Shown: positions 14,174 to 21,887 of the stretch, in pieces
How the letters are laid out: the number at the start of each line of letters is the position of its first letter
Position numbering within the stretch: position 1 is the stretch's first letter
DNA from: JAENVT01 sp031412355
Lineage (GTDB): Bacteria > Actinomycetota > Acidimicrobiia > Acidimicrobiales > Ilumatobacteraceae
DNA: 24,065 bases
NCBI GenBank assembly: GCA_031412355.1
Contig: JANOCR010000006.1
Coordinates: 1 to 24,065 of the forward strand
Reading direction: 5' to 3'
Notes under the pieces: generated by a model
Database searches by the model: none
What the model saw: only the letters and a program-made list of their open reading frames with translations
Told to the model about the DNA's origin: nothing
Made by a program: the position numbers and the translations under genes

Positions 14174-14461
14174 ATGCAGGTTCGAGTTCGGCTTCCGACT
14201 CAGTTGCGCAACCTCGCCGCCGGCGCCAGCTCCGTGGTCGTCGATGTCGACTCGACCCCGGTGACTGTCAGCGCTGTGCTCGATTTGTTGGCAGCGACGC
14301 ACCCAGCATTGGAGCGACGGGTCCGCGACGAGACCGGGCGCACCAGAGTCCACGTCAACCTGTTCGTCGACGCCGACAACGTTCGCGATCTCGACGGAGT
14401 CGAGACCACGGTCTCCGACGGTTCTGAGGTGTCGATCATCCCCGCCATCTCCGGCGGGTGA
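14174..14461 (+). CDS. MoaD/ThiS-family ubiquitin-like protein
   Basis: A 95-residue beta-grasp protein starting VRVRLPTQLRNLAAGA and ending VSIIPAISGG. The C-terminal Gly-Gly is the hallmark of sulfur-carrier and small-modifier proteins, which are adenylated by an E1-like enzyme (MoeB/ThiF type) and then carry a thiocarboxylate or are joined to lysines. No moa, thi or E1 gene is in the window, so molybdopterin synthesis is not specifically supported. The short gap to the beta-propeller gene suggests a joint function: a sulfur-transfer pathway or a modifier-target pair are both possible. ATG 14174 is the natural start. Confidence 0.88.
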   Translation: MQVRVRLPTQLRNLAAGASSVVVDVDSTPVTVSAVLDLLAATHPALERRVRDETGRTRVHVNLFVDADNVRDLDGVETTVSDGSEVSIIPAISGG

Positions 14462-14491
14462 GCCAACTGCTCGAATGGGGGCGAAAACGAA

Positions 14492-14524
14492 ACGGTGGCC
14501 TCCTCTCGAAGAGGAGGCCACCGT
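14492..14524. terminator. bidirectional terminator hairpin
   Basis: A perfect 15-bp stem ACGGTGGCCTCCTCT (14492-14506) / AGAGGAGGCCACCGT (14510-14524) with a CGA loop lies between convergent genes. On the minus strand it is followed by a T-rich stretch (GTTTCGTTTTCG), a good intrinsic terminator for the minus-strand gene. Confidence 0.85.
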
Positions 14525-14547
14525 GTGGGTACTGGTGAATGCTGTGA

Positions 14548-15273
14548 TCAGTTGGACAGAGCCATCGACTTCTTCTCGCCCAGCGTCGTCTCGGTGACGA
14601 ACGCTTCCGGGACGGTGTCGGGGATCATGGTCTTGCGGCCCCTGCTGGCCCACACCAGGCCACTGCCGGTCAGCATGAACACCACGCCGAGGGCTGCGAA
14701 CAACCCTGCCAGGCCCAAGCCCATTTGCAGTGTCGAGTGGGTCACGGCGCCGACGCCGAGTTCAGCGACCAGACCGTGTGCGGTTCCTGACCACGCCATC
14801 TCGCGGGCCGGGCCCTCGATCGGGTGCGAGCGGTCGAAGCCGGTCCAGTAGCGGCCGTCGACATTGAACTCGTACTCGCCGGGGGCGAAGGTCTCGCCCT
14901 CGTACACGACTTCTTCATCCAGCGTCACGGTCTGTGTGCCGTTCAGCGTGTGGTAGGCGACAGTCGCCATCTGGTACATGTACTCGGTGGCGCTGTTGAC
15001 CAGCGGGTTGCTGGGGTCGAGATCGGCCTCGACGACCGGGAACTTCCAGTCGTCCCTCAGCAGGCCCATGATCGCATCGGCGCCTTCTGTTTCGCCCCGG
15101 TCGACGAGTTGTCCCTCGTCGTTGTAGTTCAACGTCACGTTCTGCTTCTCGCTGAAGGCCTGGAGCGATCCATAGCCATCTTGGACCTTGGCGTAGGTGA
15201 CGCCGCCGGCCACCACGAACCCCAGGCCGATCACTGCCAGCCCAACTCCTACAAACTGCAAACGCTTATTCAT
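14548..15273 (-). CDS. two-TM exported membrane protein of unknown function (family often labelled LigA-like)
   Basis: A 241-residue protein with an N-terminal TM or uncleaved signal (about 7-27, FVGVGLAVIGLGFVVAGGV), an extracytoplasmic domain (28-180) and a C-terminal TM (about 183-210) followed by a short cytoplasmic tail. The domain includes NVTLNYNDEGQLVDRGETEGADAIMGLLRDDW, TEYMYQMATVAYHTLNGTQTVTL and GRYWTGFDRSHPIEGPARE. From memory, close relatives in actinobacteria are often named aromatic ring-opening dioxygenase LigA; nothing here resembles a dioxygenase, so that name looks wrong. ATG 15273 has GGAG seven bases upstream. It lies 125 bases downstream of the metallopeptidase-like gene on the same strand and ends at the terminator hairpin. 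Confidence 0.82.
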   Translation of the reverse strand: MNKRLQFVGVGLAVIGLGFVVAGGVTYAKVQDGYGSLQAFSEKQNVTLNYNDEGQLVDRGETEGADAIMGLLRDDWKFPVVEADLDPSNPLVNSATEYMYQMATVAYHTLNGTQTVTLDEEVVYEGETFAPGEYEFNVDGRYWTGFDRSHPIEGPAREMAWSGTAHGLVAELGVGAVTHSTLQMGLGLAGLFAALGVVFMLTGSGLVWASRGRKTMIPDTVPEAFVTETTLGEKKSMALSN

Positions 15274-15398
15274 GGTCGTACTCCTCGTTCGTGCTCGTGA
15301 TTAGTTTCACGAACACTCTTGGTAACAGTGTCTCCCGTGACGACCGTTCGAAGAAGGGCCGGACGGTAGCTTGCGGCAGGCACTTGGTCCCGAAGGGT

Positions 15399-17195
15399 TC
15401 AGCCGTGGTGGTTTGCGCCCCAACCTTCGGCCCAGGCGAGCAGGTCATTGGCAAGCAGCGCGGCCTCGGCTTGCATGGTTGCGACAGTGTCGGCTCCGTG
15501 CACGCTTGCCCAGTAGTCGTCGCACATGTAGTGCACAATGTAGGTCGGCGTCTCATTGCCGGGCCGCCCCACGCGAGCCAGTGCGACGGATGCGACGGCG
15601 TCGGCAAGGCATTCCTCGTTGACAGCGTCGTGACGCGGTTGCCAGGCAGCGAGTGTCACATCGTCGACCCAAGTCTGGTAACGCATCGACAGCACGTGCG
15701 CCCACTCGTGGGCGATCATCACACGATTGGCGTCTCGGCCACCGCGCACGGCACTGTCCCAGTACTCGGCTGACAACAGGATGCACCTCGGCTGCGCGCC
15801 GCAGGCCGGAAAGCTCGGCGGGTCGTACGGGACGAGCGCCGCGCCTCCACCGGGGATGTCTGAGCTGACGATCGACACACCGCCTCCGGCCGCGAGCACA
15901 TTGGCCGAGTACACCTCAGCGAGCAGCACGATCGGATCGCCGTTGATTCGTCCCACGCCAGTCGAGTCGGCGATGATCCCGGTCGTCAAGGCTGTCATCC
16001 CCGGCAACAACAACTCCGGACCGTTGGCGGCGTCGGCAGCCAGCAGGTAGCCCGTGACGTCGACGATGATGGCCGTCGGCGTCGATGTCGTGACGATCAG
16101 GTCGTTCGGAGTGGTGACCGGCTGGATCGTCATTGCCGCGACGGCCAATCCTCCGCCTGGCCAGTTCAACGCGGATGTTGCCGACCGCTCATCGCCCTGC
16201 CCGACGGTGGCGTGGCCGGGCTCCAGCGCGTCTGCAGCCGTGATGGTGGCGATCACGCCCGCGAGCGGAGCGCCGGCGAACGGCTCGCCGGCGTTGGTCG
16301 ATGTGGATATCGTCAATGCCTGCGAACCGGCGCGAGTATCCAGTACTCGCCGCGGCGCCACTGCGATCAGGAGTCCTTCGGTGCTCTCCGACGCGCTAGC
16401 GCCTGTGAGATAGCCAGTGACATCGAAGATGATGTCGGCCGACGAGGCCCCGGCATGCACCGCGAGACCCTGGGAACCGAGCGCAACGATGATGCCAGCG
16501 GCGCGATCCTGGCCTGCACGGTCGTTGTTGACGTTGGACGTGATCGGCAGCAGCGTTCCGGCCGGGTACGCAGTCAGGTACCCGGCTCCGGACGCTGCGC
16601 TAGTCGTCAACGTGCCGGCTACGGCGACCGCCGAATCCGGGATTCCCAACATCGACCGGTCGATGGTGATCGATGTACCTGCCGCGACTTGGCCGATCGC
16701 CGTGCGAGTGTCCAGCACGCGGTGTGCCGGGAACGAGACGAGCCGCCCGCCGCGGACTGGTCCCGACACAAGCGCCCAACTGCCGGTGACATCCACGACC
16801 ACTGCGGCGGCGTCGAGGCCGTCTGACACGCGAACGTCGAGCGCGCCACCTGGGGACACTGCGACGACCGTCGACGCGGCGCGTGTTTCGCCGGTGGCCC
16901 AGTTGATCGTCGACGTCGGTCCGCTGATCGTTGCCGGGGTGACGACCGCGTAGCCATTGCTCGTCGTGTCGGTGACGGTGATCGACACGGCCACCGCCGA
17001 GGTGCCGGCGCTGACACCGCATCGTCCCGTGACCTGGATGCGAATGATCGATGCGCTGACGACGCGGTGGCCCGAGGACGCATCTCGAGTGTCGGCGAGC
17101 CGGCACGGAGCCACAACGGCGTACGCCGAACGACCGTCCGAGACCACGCCAGGGCCGGCGACGGCCGAAGCGGTGGGCAAAGCTGCCCCGATCAA
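15399..17195 (-). CDS. secreted protein with three RLxDTR/VDVTG repeats and a putative HExxH metallopeptidase domain
   Basis: 598 residues from TTG 17195. Three repeats of about 110 residues, each from a (R/C)xLxDTR motif to a VDVTG(Y/W) motif, lie at about 27-140, 152-263 and 277-384. Repeats of this kind are common on actinobacterial secreted proteins. The C-terminal part has HEWAH (496-500) and, 28 residues on, EECLAD (527-532), matching an HExxH zinc peptidase with a downstream Glu ligand. Substrate unknown. The start is doubtful. A signal-peptide-like run, KFASLGTKLALAAAALIGAALPTASA, begins upstream of TTG 17195, but no ATG, GTG or TTG lies in that frame before a stop. ATG 17263 is out of frame by one base. 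Confidence 0.78.
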   Translation of the reverse strand: MIGAALPTASAVAGPGVVSDGRSAYAVVAPCRLADTRDASSGHRVVSASIIRIQVTGRCGVSAGTSAVAVSITVTDTTSNGYAVVTPATISGPTSTINWATGETRAASTVVAVSPGGALDVRVSDGLDAAAVVVDVTGSWALVSGPVRGGRLVSFPAHRVLDTRTAIGQVAAGTSITIDRSMLGIPDSAVAVAGTLTTSAASGAGYLTAYPAGTLLPITSNVNNDRAGQDRAAGIIVALGSQGLAVHAGASSADIIFDVTGYLTGASASESTEGLLIAVAPRRVLDTRAGSQALTISTSTNAGEPFAGAPLAGVIATITAADALEPGHATVGQGDERSATSALNWPGGGLAVAAMTIQPVTTPNDLIVTTSTPTAIIVDVTGYLLAADAANGPELLLPGMTALTTGIIADSTGVGRINGDPIVLLAEVYSANVLAAGGGVSIVSSDIPGGGAALVPYDPPSFPACGAQPRCILLSAEYWDSAVRGGRDANRVMIAHEWAHVLSMRYQTWVDDVTLAAWQPRHDAVNEECLADAVASVALARVGRPGNETPTYIVHYMCDDYWASVHGADTVATMQAEAALLANDLLAWAEGWGANHHG

Positions 17196-17320
17196 AGCGG
17201 CGGCGGCAAGCGCGAGCTTGGTCCCCAGGCTGGCGAATTTGTGTACGTACCTCTACTCCCCATTCGCGGGGTCGCCTACACACTGGGATCCAGAGCCAAT
17301 CGACCTGGCAACCTTGGGCG

Positions 17321-18283
17321 ATGGAACACTTCGAGGGACGAATCGCCGTTGTCACCGGCGGCGGTTCGGGGATGGGTCGCGAACTCGTCCGTCAGTTGGC
17401 TGCCCAGGGCTGCCATGTCGCCACGTGCGACGTAGCCGCAGAGACCCTCGCCGAGACCAGAGCGATGTGCGACGACGACGTGGCGGCGGGCACGCGAGTT
17501 ACCACGTTCGTTGCCGATGTTGCCGACGAGTCGGCGATGCTCGCGTTCGTCGCGGCAGTCGCGACGGAACACGACACTGACCATATCAACCTGCTGTTCA
17601 ACAACGCCGGCATCGGTGGCGGGGGCAGCTTTGTGCTCGACGAGCGCGGCGAGTGGGAGACCACGTTCAACATCTGTTGGGGTGGCGTGTACTTGTGCAC
17701 CAGGGCATTCATGCCCATGTTGGTGGCCAGCAGCGAGGGGCACGTGATCAACACCAGCAGTGTCAACGGGTTCTGGGCTGCCCTCGGTCGTGGGATCCCG
17801 CACACTGCGTACAGCGCGGCCAAGTTCGCTGTGAAGGGCTTCACCGAAGCGCTGATCACCGACTTCCGCCTCAACGCGCCGCACCTGAGGGCGTCGGTGG
17901 TGATGCCGGGTCACATCGGCACATCCATCTTCTTCAACTCCGGCAAGGTGCTGGGACGCGAGCCGAAGGAGCTGACCGCTGAGCAGATTGCCCAACTGCG
18001 CATCCGATTGCAGCGTGCCGGGATCGACGTCGGCGCGGCCAGTGACGACGACATCCGGCTGGGTATGCAACTGCGCGGCGAGATGTTCCGCGACAACGCC
18101 CCGACAACCGCCGCCCGAGCGGCCACCATCATCCTCGATGGGGTGCGCGCCAACGAGTGGCGCATCCTCGTCGGCGACGATGCGGTCGCGCTCGACGAAC
18201 TGGTTCGAGAAATGCCGGGCCAGGCCTACGACGAATCGTTCGTCGAGATCTTGAAGTCTCGTCAGATCTTCAACTTCGACTAG
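17321..18283 (+). CDS. short-chain dehydrogenase/reductase
   Basis: NAD(P)-dependent oxidoreductase of the classical SDR family, 320 residues, longer than the usual 250 because of a C-terminal extension (about 210-320). The cofactor motif TGGGSGMG is at 12-19, Asp37 after beta-2 suggests NAD preference, NNAG is at 94-97, and the catalytic Ser147, Tyr164 and Lys168 lie in NTSSVNG and YSAAK. The substrate cannot be predicted. ATG 17321 has only a weak ribosome site. It is divergent from the metallopeptidase-like gene and ends 11 bases before the DNA ligase gene, so the two are likely cotranscribed although no functional link is evident. Confidence 0.93.
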   Translation: MEHFEGRIAVVTGGGSGMGRELVRQLAAQGCHVATCDVAAETLAETRAMCDDDVAAGTRVTTFVADVADESAMLAFVAAVATEHDTDHINLLFNNAGIGGGGSFVLDERGEWETTFNICWGGVYLCTRAFMPMLVASSEGHVINTSSVNGFWAALGRGIPHTAYSAAKFAVKGFTEALITDFRLNAPHLRASVVMPGHIGTSIFFNSGKVLGREPKELTAEQIAQLRIRLQRAGIDVGAASDDDIRLGMQLRGEMFRDNAPTTAARAATIILDGVRANEWRILVGDDAVALDELVREMPGQAYDESFVEILKSRQIFNFD

Positions 18284-18294
18284 GGGTGGTTGAA

Positions 18295-19776
18295 ATGTTG
18301 TACGGCGACCTCGTTGCCGCCTCGCAACGTGTCGCGGCCACCTCGAAGCGGTCGGAGAAGGTCGCGACTTTGGCGGAACTGTTGCGGGCGACTCCTCCCG
18401 ACGAGATCGAGCCTGCCATCGGCTTGCTGATCGGCGATCCGCGACAGGGCCGGCTCGGTGTCGGCTGGGTCACGATGTCGAACCTGCAGGTCAGCGCAGC
18501 TGCCGAATCGTCACTGACGGTTCACGAGGTAGACGACACCCTGACTCGGGTGGCGGCGCTGGAGGGCGATGGATCTCAGGGCGAGCGCATGCGGGTGATG
18601 CGCGAGCTGTGGGCGGCTGCCACCGAGGCCGAGCAGAACCACCTCTACCGGGTCCTGACCGGCGAGTTGCGCCAGGGCGCCAACGAGGGGGTGGTGGCTG
18701 ACGCGGTCGGCAAGGCGAGCGGGCAGCCGATCGCCGCCGTTCGTCGGGCGGCAATGCTGCTCGGCAACCTGCGCGGGGCCGCCTCCCTCGCTCTCACCGG
18801 CCGGTCGCTCGACGTCGGCCTCACCCCCTTGACTGCAGTCCAGCCGATGCTGGCCGGTACGTCGGCCAGCGTTACCGATGCGCTCGCCGAGATCGGCTTG
18901 GCGAGTGTCGAATGGAAGCTCGACGGCATCCGCGTGCAGGCCCACAAGGATGGCGACGTGGTGCGACTGTTCAGCCGCGGCCTCAACGACATCACCGCAG
19001 CGCTTCCCGGTGTCGTCGCACTGGTCGGCCGCGTGCCGGCGAGGACGGTCGTGCTGGACGGCGAGGCGCTGGGCATCGACGAGGACGGTCAACCGCGGAT
19101 CTTTCAAGAGACGATGAGTGGGCTCACCACGACAAGCGCCTACTTCTTCGACGTGTTGCACGTCGACGATGTGTCGCTGATCGATGATCCGCTGCACACC
19201 CGACGCTCGGCGTTGGCGACGTTGCTGCCCGCGACCGCCAGGTTGCCATCGATCGTCACCGCCGACGCCGTCGAGGCCGAGGAGTTCGCAGCCAACGCGG
19301 TTTCCACCGGCCACGAGGGAGTGATGGTGAAGGCGATCGGGTCGACCTACGAGGCCGGCAGACGCGGCACGGGATGGCGCAAGGTCAAACCCGTGCACAC
19401 CCTCGACCTGGTCGTGCTGGCAGCGGAGTGGGGGCACGGGAGGCGGGTCGGCTGGCTCAGCAATCTTCATCTCGGGGCGCGCCGCGCCGACGGCTTCGTG
19501 ATGGTCGGCAAGACGTTCAAGGGGATGACGGACGAGCTGTTGCGCTGGCAGACCGACGAGTTGCAACGGCGCGCGATTGCCACGGAAGGCCATACCGTCC
19601 ACGTTCGGCCCGAACTCGTCGTCGAGATCGCGGTCGACGGTGTGCAGCGGTCGGCGCGATACCCGGGAGGTGTAGCGCTGCGGTTCGCACGCGTGCGTCG
19701 GTACCGTCCCGACAAGGTCGCGCAGCAGGCCGACACGATCGAGCGGGTGCAGGGGATGCTCGGCGGCACCCGCTGA
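18295..19776 (+). CDS. ligB: ATP-dependent DNA ligase (LigB type)
   Basis: Seals nicked DNA using ATP. The protein has 493 residues, comparable to mycobacterial LigB and archaeal replicative ligases. The N-terminal helical DNA-binding domain (1-170) begins MLYGDLVAASQRVAATSKRSEKVATLAELL. The adenylation domain has motif I EWKLDGIR (206-213) with nucleophile Lys208, a DGEAL element, FFDVLHVDD, the EGVMVKA motif and WRKVKP. The OB-fold domain ends PGGVALRFARVRRYRPDK. All motifs look intact. It would be accessory to the NAD-dependent LigA expected elsewhere. ATG 18295 (MLYGD) is chosen to match family N-termini and has AGGGG upstream; GTG 18286 is in frame. Confidence 0.94.
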   Translation: MLYGDLVAASQRVAATSKRSEKVATLAELLRATPPDEIEPAIGLLIGDPRQGRLGVGWVTMSNLQVSAAAESSLTVHEVDDTLTRVAALEGDGSQGERMRVMRELWAAATEAEQNHLYRVLTGELRQGANEGVVADAVGKASGQPIAAVRRAAMLLGNLRGAASLALTGRSLDVGLTPLTAVQPMLAGTSASVTDALAEIGLASVEWKLDGIRVQAHKDGDVVRLFSRGLNDITAALPGVVALVGRVPARTVVLDGEALGIDEDGQPRIFQETMSGLTTTSAYFFDVLHVDDVSLIDDPLHTRRSALATLLPATARLPSIVTADAVEAEEFAANAVSTGHEGVMVKAIGSTYEAGRRGTGWRKVKPVHTLDLVVLAAEWGHGRRVGWLSNLHLGARRADGFVMVGKTFKGMTDELLRWQTDELQRRAIATEGHTVHVRPELVVEIAVDGVQRSARYPGGVALRFARVRRYRPDKVAQQADTIERVQGMLGGTR

Positions 19777-19795
19777 GGGTATGGTCGCAGGCGCC

Positions 19796-20398
19796 ATGGC
19801 GACCTTGCGCTTCAACTTCGGGACGATGGGCTCGGGCAAGAGCACCATGGCCTTGCAGATCCACCACAATCTGGCCAGCCGGCAGCTGTATGGGCTGCTG
19901 CTGACCAAGCTCGATCGCGAGGGCGCGCAGGTCACCAGCCGCCTCGGCGTCGCAGCCGAGGCCATCGAGGTCGTGTCGGAGCTCAACCTGTACAAGCTGG
20001 CCGTCGATCATTGGCCCATTCACTACCTGGTGTGCGACGAGGTGCAGTTCTACACCGTCGAGCAGTGCGACCAGCTCGGCCGGGCTGTCGACGAGCTCGG
20101 TGTCGACGTGTTCGCCTTCGGGCTGATCACCGACTTTCGCGGCGAGCTCTTCGATGGCACCAAGCGGATGCTCGAGATCGCCGACGAGCGTGTCCCCATG
20201 CAGGTCGAGGCGCGCTGCTGGTGCGGCGGGCGGGCCACCCACAACGCCCGCGTGGTCAACGGTGAGGTGGTCTACGAGGGCGACACCGTGATGGTCGGCG
20301 ATACCGCCGCTGCCGGCGACCAGCCACTGTTCGGCGATGTGGTTCGCTACGAGTTGCTGTGCCGCATGCACTACCGCCAGGGTGAACTCGGCGTGTAG
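19796..20398 (+). CDS. tdk: thymidine kinase (type II)
   Basis: Phosphorylates thymidine with ATP in the pyrimidine salvage pathway. From ATG 19796 (MATLRFNFGT) it has 200 residues, the normal length. It shows the P-loop GTMGSGKST (9-17), the DEVQF motif (81-85) with catalytic Glu82, FGLITDFRGELFDGTK (108-123), and the zinc site formed by Cys141, Cys143, Cys189 and His192 (RCWCGG and LLCRMH), a CxC spacing that I believe is usual in actinobacterial enzymes. ATG 19781, five codons upstream, is an alternative with a closer GAGGG. It lies 19 bases after the ligase gene and 35 before the DUF389 gene, probably one operon. Confidence 0.95.
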   Translation: MATLRFNFGTMGSGKSTMALQIHHNLASRQLYGLLLTKLDREGAQVTSRLGVAAEAIEVVSELNLYKLAVDHWPIHYLVCDEVQFYTVEQCDQLGRAVDELGVDVFAFGLITDFRGELFDGTKRMLEIADERVPMQVEARCWCGGRATHNARVVNGEVVYEGDTVMVGDTAAAGDQPLFGDVVRYELLCRMHYRQGELGV

Positions 20399-20433
20399 AA
20401 TGCTGTACGGGCGCGATCGGCCAGAATGGCAGC

Positions 20434-21366
20434 GTGCTCCAGCTCCGTGTCGTCACGCCTCTCGACCGCCGCCAGGCACTGGAGGATCTGCTCGACACCG
20501 AGCCGGCCGTGTGCAACATCGTGGTCCTTGCTGGAGCTGCGCGACGACCGAGTGGAGATGTGGTCGTGTTCGATGTCGCCCGAGAAGCGGCGAACAACAT
20601 CATCGACGGTCTCCGAAGGCTGAACCTGCACATCGACGGGTCGATCACCATCGACCCGATCGCCGCTTCGCTGTCAGTTTCCGCTCAGGACGCAGAGGAC
20701 ATCGCCCCAGGCGATCCGTCGGAGGCAGTCGTCTGGGAGGAGGTCGAGGCGAGGGTTCGCCACGATGCGGCGGTGTCTGGTTCCTTCGTCACCTTCATGG
20801 TGCTGGCCGTGCTGATCGCGGCCGTTGGCATCGTCACGGATTCGCCGATCCTGATCGTCGGCGCAATGGTCGTCAGCCCCGAGTTCGGTCCGGTCGCCGG
20901 GATGATGCTGGCCATCCTCAAACGCAGACGGGACCGCTTTCTCACGAGTGCTGTGGCATTGCTGGTGGGGATGGGAGCAGCGATTGTTGTCGCGTTCCTG
21001 TTTGCCGTAGCCCTGAGAGCCTTCGACCGAATGCCGTCGTCATATCTGCGCGGCGAGCGACCGCTGACGACGTTCATCAGCCGCCCGGACCTGTTCACCG
21101 TCGTCGTGGCCATCGCGGCGGCGATTGCGGGCGCACTTTCGCTCACCGAAGCCCGTGCTGGACCGTTGGTGGGCGTGTTCATCTCGGTGACGACGATTCC
21201 AGCCGCTGCCGACATCGGCGTCGCTACCGCGACGGCGCGATGGGACGAAGCCGGCGGCTCATCGCTGCAGCTCATCGTGAACGTCGCGGCGCTGGTGCTG
21301 GTCGGCGTCGTGGTCCTGCACGTGAAGTTCCGACGATGGCCGGAGCACCGAGTCAGTGGCGCTTGA
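20434..21366 (+). CDS. DUF389-family membrane protein
   Basis: A 310-residue protein of the DUF389 (TIGR00341-like) family. The N-terminal soluble part (1-105) has an ACT-like composition (LQLRVVTPLDRRQALEDLLDTEPAVCNIVVLAG). The C-terminal half has five or six TM helices (about 118-135, 137-162, 169-194, 219-238, 243-262 and 277-297). The family signature is seen in DSPILIVGAMVVSPEFGPVAG (136-156). The function of the family is not established. The start is GTG 20434 with a weak ribosome site; no better in-frame start is visible. The last 14 bases overlap the 3' end of the opposing flavin reductase gene. Confidence 0.9.
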   Translation: MLQLRVVTPLDRRQALEDLLDTEPAVCNIVVLAGAARRPSGDVVVFDVAREAANNIIDGLRRLNLHIDGSITIDPIAASLSVSAQDAEDIAPGDPSEAVVWEEVEARVRHDAAVSGSFVTFMVLAVLIAAVGIVTDSPILIVGAMVVSPEFGPVAGMMLAILKRRRDRFLTSAVALLVGMGAAIVVAFLFAVALRAFDRMPSSYLRGERPLTTFISRPDLFTVVVAIAAAIAGALSLTEARAGPLVGVFISVTTIPAAADIGVATATARWDEAGGSSLQLIVNVAALVLVGVVVLHVKFRRWPEHRVSGA

Positions 21367-21850
21367 CGCCGCCGTACTTCATGCGCGTATCGCTCATTGA
21401 CGCAATTCGGGCCTCGGAGTCGTTGATGGCAGCGTCGACTACCTCCCCGACAAACAGGGTGTGGGTGCCAAGGTCGAACTGGTGACGGACTTCGCAGTCC
21501 ATCCACGCCACGGCCTCGTCGAACACCGGTGCGCCGGTGTTCGCACTCCGTACAGCACGACCGTTGAGTGACGTGCCGTCATCGACGGCCGGCTTCGAGA
21601 ACTTCACGAAAACGCGCGTGTCGTTCGAATCCCACAGGTTGACGGTGAACGAACCTCCGGCTGCGATCAACCGATGCGTGATTGCGTCGTTGTCGACGGC
21701 GACACCGATCAGCACAGGTTCCATCGAAAGCTGTGTGATCCAACTGGCGGTCATCGCGTTTCGCTCGTCGCCGGCGCGGGAGCCGATCAGGGCGAGCGCA
21801 TTCGGGATCTTCCACGTGACCTTGTTCAGCATCTCATCGTCGACGGCCAT
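21353..21850 (-). CDS. flavin reductase-like FMN-binding protein
   Basis: A 165-residue flavin reductase-domain protein. The family signature is clear: IPNALALIGSRAGDERNAMTASWITQLSMEPVLIGVAVDN (15-54), GGSFTVNLW (65-73), CEVRHQFDLGTHTLFVGEVVDA (119-140) and MKYGG near the C-terminus (YGG is typical). Such proteins reduce FMN or FAD with NAD(P)H for a monooxygenase partner, or bind FMN for another role. No monooxygenase is adjacent. It lies 37 bases downstream of the amidase gene on the same strand and overlaps the DUF389 gene tail to tail. Confidence 0.92.
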   Translation of the reverse strand: MAVDDEMLNKVTWKIPNALALIGSRAGDERNAMTASWITQLSMEPVLIGVAVDNDAITHRLIAAGGSFTVNLWDSNDTRVFVKFSKPAVDDGTSLNGRAVRSANTGAPVFDEAVAWMDCEVRHQFDLGTHTLFVGEVVDAAINDSEARIASMSDTRMKYGGVKRH

Positions 21851-21887
21851 GCAGGAAGCGTACGACCGGCTCGCCTTGCGGCCGCGC

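Noticed and set aside
15274..15398. possible LexA-like or hairpin signal in the gap before the two-TM protein (GTTCG half-sites and ACACT...AGTGT)
   Set aside because: Only half-sites at wrong spacing and a 5-bp stem; not better than chance in this base composition.
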